64,000 nucleotides of DNA from the NCBI GenBank assembly GCA_030161315.1, contig BSQW01000008.1:12896001-12960000 (forward strand). Reading direction: 5' to 3'. The translations under genes were made by a program, and so were the position numbers. Positions within the stretch are counted from its first letter, which is position 1. Each line of letters starts with the position of its first letter. Under the pieces are notes generated by a model. That model ran no database searches. It was not told where the DNA came from and saw only the letters and a program-made list of their open reading frames with translations. The DNA is from Eutrema japonicum (Eukaryota; Streptophyta; Magnoliopsida; Brassicales; Brassicaceae). Positions 48,340-60,739 of this stretch are shown here, in pieces.

Positions 48340-49004
48340 GAGATTGTGACAAGAAACCAATGGACCGTTGTTTCAGTGAGTCTCGTGAATCCTCTCTTCC
48401 CCAGTTATGATACTTATTTGCTCTTTGTGGTTTTCTCCTTTTTCTCCTCTTTTTTCCCATCCTTGGTAAATACTACGACGGCACTTTGACCTTTTTTAAA
48501 CCATTCAAAATTTAAGATAAACAATCTAGAGAAATCCCCTGTTTTTTTTATGGAACACTTCAACCAATGTTTTCATATTTACTAAAAACTGTATGCACAT
48601 AAGCTGTTATTTAATATAACCCTTATATTGTTTCTTTTTTAATTGGTAAGGAAAATTCTTAGAGAGTTTTGTAAAAATTGTTACTTTTTAACAGTTTTTT
48701 AAGTTTTTTTTATCTGTTAACAATTTTTAATACTTTGTGTACGGTTCATTCCCAGTTTTTCCATACATATTACGGCGTATACGTTCGTATACGGTACACG
48801 ATGTAAAATTAGAGAGATATAATTGTCATTTCATTAAAAAAAAATGTAACAAAACCTTTTAAAACTTTTGAAAAGTGATAAATAAAAATATATATAAAAA
48901 ACTATTTAAAAATGATTTTATGCAAATTTGTCAAATTCTTATAACTAACTAATTTATATTTGGTTTTATGGTTATCATTTAGAATCTTTGAAAAATGTAT
49001 TACC
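48340..49004. other. Intergenic DNA, no gene seen
   Basis: A+T-rich, poly-A and poly-T tracts, no coding signal. Confidence 0.5.
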
Positions 49005-49337
49005 AAGTAAAATTTGCATAGTGTTTGACGGCCGCACAATCGTTGCAACTCTCTCTCACACAAAGGAAACCCTAGCCGTACAAACAAAAAGCTTTGCTGC
49101 CTCTCCGGTCCGGCGGTTAGCGTCGCCACCGCCAGAGGGCTCTATATGTAGTTGTGTTGTAGATCGTTCTTCAAGATGGTGGTGAGAATCGAGGTGAAAT
49201 CGGGTCTCCCCTTTTCCTCTTCGGTGGTGATGTGGCGTGGAGTGGGTGGGTGGTGACTCAGAGGCTAATCGCGGTTCGTTTAGTCTCACCGCTTCAGATG
49301 CGCTCGAGGTTGGCGGTGATGGTTTCGGAGGGAGAGC

Positions 49338-51298
49338 TAGGGTGAGCAAATTCCGCGAACCAAACAATGTAATTTGGTTCGAATTCGGATAACCTGAATA
49401 ACCCAAACAGACATATAATCATGCTAATTTGGTTTTTGGTTCGGTTTGAAAAATTTACCGAAAACCAAATTACCCGATAGATTAACCGCAATTAAATTAT
49501 CTAATAAGATTTAAAGTTTTGTATGTTTAGTAATTGTAATTTTAATTAATTAATAATTAGAATTTAATCCGTGCTAACTATATACCGCATAATAATTTTT
49601 TTAATAAGTTGTTTTGAAATTTAAGAAAAAATAAATTTATCTTAATTTAATAATATGTCTAACTAATAATTATATATAAATTTGTCAACACAGACTAACA
49701 TGTCTACTTAACCCGTTTTGCAATGAACTAAACTATTATTCAGGCTAACCCACAAAAATCTATAATCTTAAAAACATAACTATAATATGCACCGCTTAAT
49801 AACTATGGTTTTTGTGATCAAGTCACAAACTCTTAAAAAATTAATTTTCCCGTGTCTAACTATTTATAAAATTAGTAAAATATTTTTCAAATTTTTATTT
49901 TGATATATATTCAAATAAAATTTAATAATCATAGTGAAAAATATTATAACTTCTCGAATATATTTTCTTTGAATATATATGGATTGATTATTATTTAATA
50001 ATATCACAATAATTAAGAAACTAAATAGTAAATAACATCTTTAATGGTAAACAAATATTTTCCATATTCTCATCAATAATTTTAAAAGATAATTATATCT
50101 TTTCATATTTCAATTATCTTTTCTTATTTGTAATGGCATAATACGTAATAACTTACAAAATAAAATTCATTTTCCTAAATGACTTCATAAATAATAATAT
50201 AGCGATATCATTTAGTGCCATAAAAAATAGTTTTAATTTAGCATATTGTTACTCAATTACTCTTCTACCGTTCTATGCTTGGCAAGGTTTCGTCTCCGGC
50301 AACCAAATCTTAACACCACCGTTTTTCAGTGAGTAAGAACCGATTCTAGCTACACATCATATCGTGATTCCAAGGTATTATTACTCCATAATCTTTGGCT
50401 CCAACTCTATGTTCCATATCTCCAATTCTCTGTTCTATCTTGTTTTCCTCTCTTGATCATGTTTTCCACAAACTTGTGTTCCAAGCGATGTATACATACA
50501 CATACACATGCTATTTTATATCTCTTTCTATTTTTATTTTTTGAATATATTATTATATTATTGATATTTTGATCCACAAAAGTAATTTAGAATTTGCAAA
50601 AGTTATGAGTTTAAATCAATTTTTTATTGTTAGATTTTGTTTGATGGTGAATGTGTGATTGTGTTTTGTTTGGTGGTGTGATTGTATTTTGTTTGATGAT
50701 GTGAATTGTGAACTGTGCGATAAGAGCATGAGTTTAAATTAATTTTTTAATTGTTAGATTTTGTTTGATGGTGGGATTTTGTTTTTGATTTGAATATTTT
50801 GGTTTTAAGAAAATTATTTCGTTATGTTTGTTTTGTGTTTCATGTGATGTTTTTGTCATTTTTTGTTTTGTAGATGAGTTCATTTTCGGTTCAAGGTAAC
50901 GATGGTAGTTGTCATGTTGAAGTTGAAAAAGATTCAGATGATAGTTATTATGTTGAAGTTGAAGAAAATGCAACTGAGACTATTGGTATGAAAAGGAAAG
51001 AATCAAAAGCCATGGATACTAGTTCGCTTTCAAATAAACCTAAAGAAAAGATAAATGTGCCTCCAAAATTTGATTTTTGACCCACATAAGAAGATGCAGT
51101 TTGCATTACTTTGTTTTGAAATGTTTAGAATTTAAATTTTAGAGTTTAGATCACTTGATTTAATTGGATAATTGTTTTTAAAACCCGAACCGAATCAAAT
51201 CGAACTGAAATAAAACTTTATTATGAATGGAGCTTAATTTCAATAATCTGAAAACCAAAAAACATGAACCGAACCGAAAAACTGAACGCCCACCCTTA
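49338..51298 (+). mobile_element. hAT-type transposon derivative, 1.96 kb
   Basis: An exact 8-bp duplication GGGAGAGC (49330-49337 and 51299-51306) surrounds termini TAGGGTGAGCAAATTC and, on the complementary strand, TAAGGGTGGGCGTTCAG. Subterminal zones are rich in aaccgaac/gttcggtt motifs. The interior is A+T-rich and holds a short frame (50874-51080) that may be a transposase remnant. No DDE catalytic or dimerisation region is seen, so it is non-autonomous. Confidence 0.85.
50874..51080 (+). pseudogene. Possible N-terminal transposase remnant of the hAT element
   Basis: An ATG at 50874 directly after a tttgtag acceptor-like site opens 68 codons (MSSFSVQGNDGSCHVEVEKD...MKRKESKAMD...NVPPKFDF). 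The lysine-rich K(R)K segment and position near the left of a deleted element resemble the region before a BED zinc finger in hAT transposases. The rest of the enzyme is absent. Function is not assumed. Confidence 0.35.
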
Positions 51299-51735
51299 GG
51301 GAGAGCAATCGATCGATTTGGCTAAGGGCACTAGAAGCGGCTCCGTGGCGGAAATTGGTGTGGCGTCTCGGTGGGTTGCGTGGCGAGTCAAGGGGAGTTC
51401 AAGGCGGTCGGTTTACGACCATAACGGCCGGATGGGCGGTGGAGTTTGTTGGATTTCTCCCAACCTTCGCCTACCGGATTTGCCAGTGTTTCTCCCTTTG
51501 ACCGGATCGAGGTCTAGGGTCAGAGTTTATCGGCGGCTGGTAGTTCTTCGGCTTGCCGGCGTCGATTTGGTGGTGAAGATCGAGGGCTGCTTCTCCGCAA
51601 ACTGGCTCGCCAGAGAACTCTGGTTTAGTTTGGTTATTTTTGCCCGGATCAAACTTTGTAAACATTCTCAATTTTTGGTTCGGGTTGATGAATATAATAT
51701 ATATTTTTTGTTTTTTAAAGAAGTAAAAATTGCAT

Positions 51736-53618
51736 TCGTGATATTTTAAAGGGACTTGATGGCATTTTCTATCAAACGAAACATTATTTTTCAGTGACTT
51801 ATAGTCTTATAGAATTGCTTAGTTATATATGAATACTTTACAAGGGACGTAACGTATGTGGTTGTACAATAGATTAATCATTATCTTATAAATTGGAAAA
51901 GCATGAGGCGTAAGTCGGCAAGTGTGACAGAGTTTCTATCATGTTCTTTGTGTGCTATAACGACAAAGAAATGAGATTGTGGTCAATTTTATAGGGGTCA
52001 CGGGTTCTTATTCCTTTAACATATACTTCCAAGTTCCAACCCATTTATAAATTTATGTATCACTTGGTTTTTCTATACTGAATTTTGTTTTAAAGAACTG
52101 GACCAAACGTTTAGGTTTCTTTACTATATGGACGGATAAACCAATATAATCTCATAAACTTTGATACTAGGTCATTGAAGATCTTCCTTGTTAAACTTCC
52201 GATTTATAAACTTCATTGTTAATAACTAGATTCGTAGGTGTTAAGAATCCCATATGTATTCATTTATTTTTTAGTTGGTTTTGAGTTTGAATCTTATAAA
52301 CTATGATATACTAGGTCAATGAAGATCTTCTCATATCATGTGTATAAGCATTTTACGGTTGGTGTATCAAAATTATCATATTTATACGAATCTACGTTTG
52401 GTAAACCAAACCCTATATTTTATAATTTATATTCCAGCACTTGGACAATAGTGACACACGCACTCACACATACAAATATTTATTCGAAAATGGGTACAAA
52501 AAAGGCAATTGTGTATGCGCTTATACATGTTGCAATCCATTGAATTTGATCTATAGCTTGCGGGCATTAACATATAACCTCCGTGTATCAGTGGTGGAGT
52601 TACAGCACATGCATACATCTGCCATTATCTACTTCCTTTTTATACAACATCATTACTCATTAGCCATTATATATCAATAATATGAGCTGCCATATAAAAA
52701 AAAAGATATCAATATTATGATTTATTCATTACTTCAAACAAATGTCCGACATTACTTATTTGTACCTTTTTTGGTCAATATTTGTAGCTTTTAATTTAAT
52801 TATGTTAAACCTAGAAGAGAAAAATACTTAGTAGTATATAATATTATAAACTATAAAGCGTGTAATTTATGTTGTTGATACGTAACCGCTGATTTGTGTT
52901 TAAACCTATCGATAAATTGTGTTTTCTAAATCATTTTTTTGCCCAATCTTTTTTAAAAAAAATTAATCAACACTTTGTTTTTTTTTTTGATCGAATTGTA
53001 GTTTTTTTTATCAACGCTTTACACTTAAACTACACAAGGACAACAAACTTATTTAATTTGTCTACCACTAAATTTAAAATTCAAATGAAGTCAACTTGTA
53101 TTTTTTTTGTTTTGTTCTATCAAAAAGTGAAAACAACAAATTTCAGCTCATACAATTTGGTATTTTTCTAAAAAATAAGGGTTTGCCATTAAATTACAGA
53201 GAAGTGGCGAAAGTAGCCAATTATTTTTCAAAAATATATTTTTGATAAGATTTTTGCGTTGTTTAACAATTTGGTATACTTAAATAATGATTTTCTTATT
53301 TGTTTGAAACCGATCTAAAACGATTAGTACAACGTAAAAGGGCAAATAAATATAAGAAAATAATAGAGTATTTGATTATTTCCACACACTTGTTTATTTT
53401 CGTAATTTCGACAAACGAAAAGCGTTAACAACTACATATGGCTACTACGTACATCAATTTCATTACAGCCAATAATAACAAACAGAATTATCTTATTATA
53501 TCTCTATCATGCACGCGTGAGAAACAAACATAAGAAAACCAATAATTTGATTTTCAAATAAAAAAAACGAGAAGAAGAAGAAGAATATCTGGTGAATAAT
53601 TATATATAGAATTAATGA
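51736..53618. other. Intergenic DNA and 3' flank of the PMEI gene
   Basis: A+T-rich. Two similar stretches, aaactttgatactaggtcattgaagatctt (about 52156) and a diverged copy near 52299, form a short direct repeat about 140 bases apart. Open frames at 52319-52680 and 52896-53171 show no domain. No gene seen. Confidence 0.45.
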
Positions 53619-54248
53619 TCAATAATGTATTGCCTTATCAACGCATCGATTAACTAAAGCCAACGCATTACTAGTCAACTTTTTGACGTCATCGACACGT
53701 ACGCGTACGTCATCTTTCCTCGGCTCATCGTGAACGTCTTTAAACCCGTCCGTACAAGTCTCTTCGTCGGTTAAAGCCGCACTGAGCCACGTCTGCACAT
53801 TACTCATCTGGAACCTAAACGAATCGAGCGAGCCAGTCGAGACCAAATCCCTCATCTGTTTCATCGAGCCTCTCATTTCATCGACTGCGTCTTTAAGATT
53901 CTCGAAGCAGTCATGAAAAACGGCGGCTGCAGTTGGATGGTCACCACTTTCGGAGGACGAGGAGGAGGTGACGTGGCTCTCTGTGGTGACGTTGGAGAGG
54001 TATAAGGCTAAGTTGAGAGTCTTGGAGAGAGTGACGGAGATTGCGGCTCGAGCCAAGAGGGCTGGGTCGTTGTGGACGGAAGTTGAGAAGTTTGAGAGAG
54101 AGGAGAAGCAGAGGTCCTGGTATAATGTGGTGCTGCAGCTCGTACGGATGAAATCTGAGTCGTCGGATGATTGTTGGGAATGGACGGTCAGGATTAATGG
54201 GAGGAAGAAGAAGAGAAGTGGTTGATGAAACTGAAGGGAAGGTTTCAT
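53619..54248 (-). CDS. Pectin methylesterase inhibitor / invertase inhibitor (AT1G23205-like)
   Basis: A single-exon gene of 209 residues, the usual PMEI length. The ATG at 54248 is chosen because it opens a classic signal peptide (MKPSLQFHQPLLFFFLPLIL, then TVHS); the upstream extension to 54374 has no conservation and lies in the leader, where a TATA-like tatatttatatag is found near 54343. Four expected cysteines are present: TSCSTTLYQDLC near residues 38-47, HDCFENLKDA near 113 and EETCTDGF near 164. The four-helix-bundle motifs AAVFHDCFENL and WLSAALTDEETC are typical. It is probably secreted and inhibits pectinesterases. It is transcribed away from the GH9 pseudogene and lies about 9.4 kb from the pectinesterase. 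Confidence 0.9.
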   Translation of the reverse strand: MKPSLQFHQPLLFFFLPLILTVHSQQSSDDSDFIRTSCSTTLYQDLCFSSLSNFSTSVHNDPALLARAAISVTLSKTLNLALYLSNVTTESHVTSSSSSESGDHPTAAAVFHDCFENLKDAVDEMRGSMKQMRDLVSTGSLDSFRFQMSNVQTWLSAALTDEETCTDGFKDVHDEPRKDDVRVRVDDVKKLTSNALALVNRCVDKAIHY

Positions 54249-54589
54249 GGTTTCTTCTGTTCTATGTGTGTTGGATTTTTGTGACAGGGAAGTGTCTCTT
54301 TTTGCCGTTATGGATTGTTTGGAATTGGTGACCTCAAAGTTTATATTTATATAGACGAAGAAAGTAACACACACGGCTCTCTTTTTGTGCCCGTCAAGCG
54401 AATTATAATGTGACGTTAATACCCTCCGAAAATCTTTATGGGTTTCGAAAAATGTTGATCGGAATTCATACGTTTAATGGGCCGGTTCGGAATAGTGTAG
54501 CTTGCTTTTGTTTGTGAAATGAAAGCCCAAACTCTTACACATCTAGTTAATTACACAAAGTCAAAACTCATATTAGAATTTGGGTGTTT

Positions 54590-54985
54590 ATGATATGTTC
54601 ACAACCAACCACATTGAGGTGATAAATTTGCTATTCGGAGTAATCGATCCATGTTTCTCGGATATCCTTATAGAAAAAAGGGATGGAAGGTGTACAATCT
54701 TGAGAGTGGCACTATTACCACGTCTCAAGATATTGTTTTTTGTAAAACAAAGTTTCCGTATGTTGCGACTATTACTAACATGGTTTCTTCTCCATCTACT
54801 CCTTTGCTTGCCGCGACGACTCCTCTTGATGATGATGTTTTTGTTGAGTTGCATGTGTCCTCATTTCCTTCGGATGACTCGACATCTGTTGTTCTTGATT
54901 CCATTATCGATATGACGATTCTAGAATTGGCTAGGTTACTAGACATTAAGTCTCTTGTTTTTTCGTTTCGATTCGCGAATTAGTT
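54590..54985 (+). pseudogene. Copia polyprotein remnant (post-integrase region)
   Basis: The translation KFAIRSNRS, MFLGYPYRKKGWKVYNLE and TSQDIVFCKTKFPY is the conserved segment after the integrase core of Ty1/Copia polyproteins. It continues in an open frame to a stop near 54983. No LTRs or other domains flank it, so it is an old fragment. Confidence 0.7.
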
Positions 54986-57269
54986 TTTTTTTTTGCGGTA
55001 TTTAGAATGTTTCGTATTCATATGCCATTAGAGTTCAAATCTCATTACGATCGTAGGTCTCGTCGCTTGATGAGCTTCATTACTATTACAATCTCAGCCG
55101 TCATAACTTAAATTTGGGCTCCCTCAAAAGCAGATTGTCAATCAATTTCATATGAATAGACTGCATCTGCATGCATAGCATTTGTTATATGGATTTCATT
55201 CGGTGTGCATTCAATAGTCTATCATATATGAATTGAGTTGTGTCTGAATTAGTTTAGAGTAATAACTCAAATTTCTAACATCTAGCATCTTATTTTGGTT
55301 TTCCATATAAAATACCTTAATTGTTTTTCAAGAAATACAAAAAGTATATTTCCATGGGATATGGAACATGATTTCTTAAGGAGGAATGTAAATATTGGTC
55401 AATTTATTCTTCGGCTCTCCATTCAATTGTTTACTCCCCAATAATTTTGGCTTTGGATTTCCTTAGGGAATAAAGAAGAAGAAAAAACAATCTCAAAATA
55501 TTGTATGGCGCATTGAGCGAGAAAGATTAGATGCGTCGGCTTTGTGCAAGTTGCAACATCCCTCGTGTTTACAAGTCAACCTCGTATTCCCCGGAAATCG
55601 TATCTTATGGCTATCATAGTTAATGGAGTATAATTATATTATATGTCAAATTGTCAACGTTTTTTCTCTTGATCTTTCCCAAATATATAGCATACTCTTT
55701 CATTTTAACGCAACGTATTCGTATCAGCCTATCATGTATGTAAATATGAATTGCAATTAAGACTTGAAAACACTGTACAAAAAATCATTAACCTATTGTC
55801 TTAATAAACATTTCGCATTAAGCATTGTCCATTAGAATTTATAATATTAAAAATTCAGAATTACCTTTAAATAACAAGAACAAATAATTTTCTAAAAGAG
55901 TTAACATGGTTAAATAATAAAAATGAGTGAAGAGAGTTAAATAATAATAATAATAAAATATATATATCAATATGAGAATATCGTTCTCTCCACCGATACC
56001 AGTATTATCCGACAAAATAAAAAAAAATTATCCTCCTTCTCTCCCCCGATATATATCTCCGTCCTACTCCTTTGTATCTCCGGCGAGTAAAATTTCTTAT
56101 TTAATTTCTCTTACTCGTTTTTACCGATCTCTCCTCCTTCGTTTCTCTTCCTCGTGTTTTCTAATCCGGTAAGTGTAAATTCGCTCATTCTAACTTCGTA
56201 TAAGGCTTCTCTTCATAGGAATTAAGAAGAGAGGAAAATTGTGAAAGAAACGCAAAAACAAATATTATCTCATGTTTTTTAATTTTGGTAATTAACCAAG
56301 GATGGAGAGCTAGAGGCTTTGTTAGTTTGTAATGGAGAAAATGTTTTTGGTGGCAGAATAGTTAACTTCTCTGAAACAGTAGTTTTAAATCAAGAATGAT
56401 GTAAGCTAGATTTTGAAGATTCCAGAGAGTTAGTTTGAGACTGAGTCTTCTCAACATCAGTAGTTGCATTCTTGGAGAGCACATAGATCATTCCTACTGG
56501 CCCATGAGCCGAAGCAGTTTGTAGTAAGATCTTTGATTTCTGAGACAAAGGTGAGGGCAGAAAAGGGAACTAGTTTATGGAAAGGGGATCTGGGTCGGTG
56601 GGAGGAGGGAAGGGGTAATGAGACTATCACCAGCAGTGAGAAGCGGAGGATTCTGGGCGAAAGTACGACCATTAGAGAACCAACAGTTCTGCATTAGAAA
56701 TCGGAACTGAGAGAACTTCTTAGTTCTTACGCCATTCTCGCTACAATATCGATTAACATTTTATGTCTCAAGAAAATTTTATTAGGACAATATGCCTATA
56801 TTTCTAATTTTCCTTTCATATAAATTATACATTTTAAAATTTGAATTAGTTTTATGATTAAGCTATATATGATGAGTCCTAATATATGTTAAAGATATAT
56901 TGAATTGAACCGGTTCAATGATATGACCAACATAAGTTTTTTGAAAATTGCTATAATATCAAGACGTAAATCTTGGTTTACTACAAGTTGTAATGATGGA
57001 TAGAGCCATACGGAAGTCTTTACGTATGTCTTAAAAAACCTAAATTATTGGGAACTATAATAAAAAAAATCAAATCACTCGTCAATTACGGGTCATAACC
57101 CGACCCGACCAAGAGTATTTAACTATTGACCCAACATGGAGTTTCGTCCAATCAATTAGACCCACGTGGGGGCTATCCATTGGCTCTTGTCTCTTGTTCC
57201 GAGTATAAAAAGAGCTCACCACGCTTTCATCTCTCCCGCTATATCACCCCAATACGAAAAAAAATTAAA
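54986..57269. other. Intergenic DNA and promoter of the GH9B locus
   Basis: A+T-rich with no recognised gene. A leader-like, pyrimidine-rich block lies at 55975-56170. A 77-codon frame at 56464-56697 (MHSWRAHRSFLLAHEPKQFV...) is coding-like but matches no family I know. A TATA-like gagtataaaaag at about 57201 is a plausible promoter of the GH9B locus. Confidence 0.4.
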
Positions 57270-59344
57270 ATGGCGGGAAAATCCCTAAATTTATCGGGAA
57301 TCGCTCAGGCGATTATCCTCTTCATGCTCCTACTTTCACAGGAGATCTACTTAGAGTATTCTCTTCTTCGAGGGTCAACGCTCCGGCAAGCTCCCGCCAG
57401 ATCAACGCCTTAAATGGCGCCGTGACTCCGCCTTACGCGACGGTTCCTTTGCCGGCGTGCGTCCGCCATTTCCTCTCTCTCTATTAACTTCAATCGCCAC
57501 TGAGATTTCGCTCTTTTGGTTTATTGATTTGTTTTTCGTTTCAGGTGGATTTAACCGGAGGCTACTAGGACGCCGGAGACAACGTGAAATTCGGTTTTCC
57601 GATGGCTTTCACCACGACGATGATGTCGTGGAGCGTCATCGATTTCGGGAAAACGATGGGACCGGAGCTGGTAAATGCCGTGAAAGCGATCAAATGGGGA
57701 ACGGATTATCTTTTGAAAGCGACAGCGATTCCCGGCGTCGTCTTCGTCCAAGTCGGAGACGCTTACTCCGACCACAATTGCTGGGAACGTCCCGAGGACA
57801 TGGACACGCTACGAACGGTTTACAAGATCGACAAGGACCATCCTGGATCAGAAGTCGCCGGCGAGACCGCAGCCGCTTTAGCCGCCGCGTCGATCGTGTT
57901 TGAAAAACGCGATCAAGCATACTCCAAACGCCTGGTGGACCGAGCAGCAAGGGTACTTTTACTTTAACGCTCTTTTAATTTCCTCTTTTTAAAACTAACG
58001 TTTTTTTGTTGTCAAAAAGTTATAAACAATTGATTATACTTTGCTTGCGTGATAAATATTCTCTTTATGTTTTCTAATTAATAATGTCTTTTCCATACAT
58101 TTTTGATTAGCAATATTGTTCTAATTCTTGACCAACATGCAATTTAAGCACTTCACTAAAATAAGAAACAAAAAAAATTGACTTTCTTTATTGACAAATT
58201 GTGATTAATGGACGCAGGTGTTTGCGTTCGCCAATAAGTATAGAGGCGCGTATAGTGATAGTCTTCACCAAGCAGTGTGCCCTTTTTATTGCAATTTCAA
58301 CGGTTACGAGGTATTTAAAGAGTTAATTAACTATATTTCATAATTGAAAGGTGTAAAAATGATCAATAATTTGAGATTGGTGGTGCGTGTGTGCAGGATG
58401 AGTTGCTTTGGGGAGCAGCATGGCTACACAAAGCTTCGAAGAAACGAGTGTACAGAGAGTTTATTGTGAAGAACAAAGAGATTCTAAGAGCTGGAGATAC
58501 GATCCACGAGTTTGGTTGGGATAACAAACATGCTGGGATCAATGTCTTAATCTCCAAAATTGTACTAATGGGAAAAGCAGATTATTTTCAGAGTTTTAAG
58601 CATAACGCTGATGAGTTTATCTGTTCTTTATTGCCTGGAATTTCTCACCCTCAAGTCCAATACTCACTAGGTAATTAACATTACAACAACAACAAAAATT
58701 ATCATTTAATACATAAGTTTCTTTAATTAAACACATTTATACAGGAGGACTATTAGTGAAGAGTGGAGGGAGTAATATGCAGCATGTAACATCTTTGTCG
58801 TTTCTGTTAATAACATATTCTAATTACCTAAGTCACGCCAATAACGTGGTGCCATGTGGCGAATTCACAGCTTCTCCCGCTCTTCTCCGTCAAGTCGCCA
58901 AGCGTCAGGTAACTAACTTACTAACATTCTTACATACCGTTGTTACTTCAAGTTTTCAGCATTGAGACATTAATCAACCTAGTAAATGTTTTTGTTGTTT
59001 GGGGGCGTACGTTAACAAAGGTGGACTACATACTAGGAGATAATCCGATGCAAATATCGTACATGGTTGGGTATGGTTCGAGGTTTCCACAGAGGATTCA
59101 CCATCGTGGCAGCTCGGTTCCTTCGATCGTTGACCATCCTGGTCGCATAGGGTGCAAAGACGGTTCTCACTATTTCCTCAGCCCGAACCCTAACCCTAAC
59201 CTGCTAGTTGGCGCCGTCGTTGGTGGGCCCAATGTCACTGACGATTATCCTGATTCGAGGCCTTACTTCCAGCTGACTGAGCCCACGACTTACATCAACG
59301 CACCTCTCTTGGGCCTTCTTGGTTACTTCTCAGCCCATTCTTGA
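57270..59344 (+). pseudogene. GH9B6: GH9B endo-1,4-beta-glucanase pseudogene (AT1G23210/GH9B6-like)
   Basis: GH9B enzymes are secreted endoglucanases that act on cell-wall glucans. Exons: 57270-57456, 57545-57952, 58218-58310, 58397-58670, 58745-58908 and 59021-59344. A signal-peptide-like start (MAGKSLNLSG, IILFMLLLSQEIY) is followed at about 57350 by a deletion that removes the HDYRDALRK-type segment and shifts the frame; the family sequence resumes as SILFFEGQRSGKLPPDQ. A second lesion is TAG at 57566-57568 where family members have the second tyrosine of GGYYDAGDN. The rest is well kept: FGFPMAFTTTMMSW, CWERPEDMDT, the signature HHRGSSVPSI and YFQLTEPTTYINAPLLG. Splice sites and downstream phases are intact, so loss is recent. 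No full-length product can be made. Confidence 0.9.
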
Positions 59345-60025
59345 TTTTCCTATATCACAAAGCAAGATGATGATGATGATGATAGTTACCCTCGTTAAGA
59401 GTCTAGAGGTGTGCTGATAACTAGACCGCCCTACCAGATGCTGAACTCTAATTAGTTTTTACGCCACAAGAATTTGCTGTTGAAAAGAAATTAAGGAATG
59501 TAGAGATTTTATTAAACCTATTTGTGTAATCAAAATGTAGTCGGAATGTCTTTCTTTTTTCTGATGTCAAATGTTCTTACCATAGGTAGCGAAGCAACAA
59601 TTTGGCTATCACAAATTCATTTAAATGAAAATCAATTTGATCATCGATTAGTCTGTGCGACATATCTTTAATCTAACATGAATTCTTTCACTTCTCAGTC
59701 CATTTTTGACATTCCAAATGTTCATAGAGATAAATTAATGTGAATTAGTTTATGTTTTTGGGCAACAAGAATTTTATGACAGAAAAGTTGATTACAAAAA
59801 GGGAAACAAATATTTACAAAGCCCTACTTTTTACAAAATAAATTTTGCAGACACAAGCTTTTCATCGCTTTGAAGCAAAATGCTTTTTTTTGGGGGTCAA
59901 AGCAAAATGTATTTACAGGGATTTTGTTTTTTAAAAATATTTTAGCCAAAAAAAGAATACATTTATTCAAAGATTGTAGTATTAGAGTCGAGATGTGCAA
60001 AATGTGCTTTAGGACCCTGATAAAC
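59345..60025. other. 3' flank, no gene seen
   Basis: A+T-rich sequence with a gatgatgatgatgat run just after the stop codon. Confidence 0.45.
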
Positions 60026-60270
60026 TAACAAATAACCGTTTCATAAAGATAGATGTTTTAGAAAATTTTTTTGTTTCATAAAGATAAATGTTTTGTATTT
60101 CCTATGCATAATTTATGTAATATTTTCTTATTTTGCCCCTATTAATTAGAGTTAAAATAAGTAAAACAATTAATATTTAATTATAGATTAAGAGTATATT
60201 AGGTTTTGTAAAAAGTTTTTTAATATATGCGTAAAATCTTAAACATCTATCTTCATGAAACAGAGGGAGT
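60026..60270. mobile_element. Stowaway-like MITE (Tc1/mariner type), about 245 bp
   Basis: The right end on the complementary strand reads ACTCCCTCTGTTTCATGAAG, the CTCCCTC-GTTTC consensus of Stowaway elements, with TA beyond it at 60271. The left side has the matching gtttcataaagatagatgttt, but its outermost bases are degraded. A partial second copy of the left arm occurs at about 60072-60096. Confidence 0.55.
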
Positions 60271-60480
60271 TAAAAACTAATGTCTTTTAGAGCCTAAAAT
60301 AGTTTAAAATTTTTGTAGCATGTAATTATAGCTCATAATTACACCTAAGCTCTTTTACTGACTTGGCAGTTCAAACTTTAACCAACCAACATAAATATTC
60401 TATGTAAAATCGGTTTAACTAAATTTTACATTTAATTCAAAAAAAAAATTATAGATCATATATTAAATATCGAACATGGT

Positions 60481-60482
<2 letters not shown>

Positions 60483-60532
<50 letters not shown>
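60483..60532. repeat. (AT)n microsatellite
   Basis: About 25 uninterrupted AT dinucleotides, likely polymorphic in length. Confidence 0.95.
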
Positions 60533-60536
<4 letters not shown>

Positions 60537-60739
60537 GGCGATGGTTTAGCACTTTAGCTAATCCTGCTTTGATTTGTATTATGTGAAATATTCTTTTTTT
60601 TTTCAATTTGTTGTCAGCTGAAACATTATTAGCTGATTGTTTTGTTACCGAATAATCAATTTAATAATGGATAATTCGGTCCTATAAATCGATAATAAGC
60701 TAATTATTTTTCTAAGTAGTTGGTCGCTTGATCAATTTT

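Larger units (their letters stand above)
49020..51720 (+). mobile_element. Non-LTR retroposon of unknown type, about 730 bp, split by a hAT element
   Basis: A 15-bp duplication with one mismatch flanks the unit (AAGTAAAATTTGCAT at 49005-49019 and AAGTAAAAATTGCAT at 51721-51735). After removing the nested hAT element and one copy of its target duplication, about 318 bases (49020-49337) and 414 bases (51307-51720) remain. They are GC-rich compared with the surroundings. They start near gacggccgcacaatcg with an aaaccctagccg stretch and contain an open frame of 143 codons (51318-51749) with no domain known to me. Variable-length long target duplications without terminal repeats indicate LINE-type insertion. 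A Sadhu-like retroposon, a LINE fragment or a processed pseudogene are all possible. Confidence 0.55.

Noticed and set aside
51318..51749. 143-codon ORF as a host protein-coding gene
   Set aside because: It runs through the right target duplication of a retroposon and begins inside it, so it is more likely part of the mobile unit than a gene.
56464..56697. 77-codon ORF as a conserved gene
   Set aside because: Looks coding-like but has no start context, splice support or family that I recognise; left as unassigned intergenic sequence.
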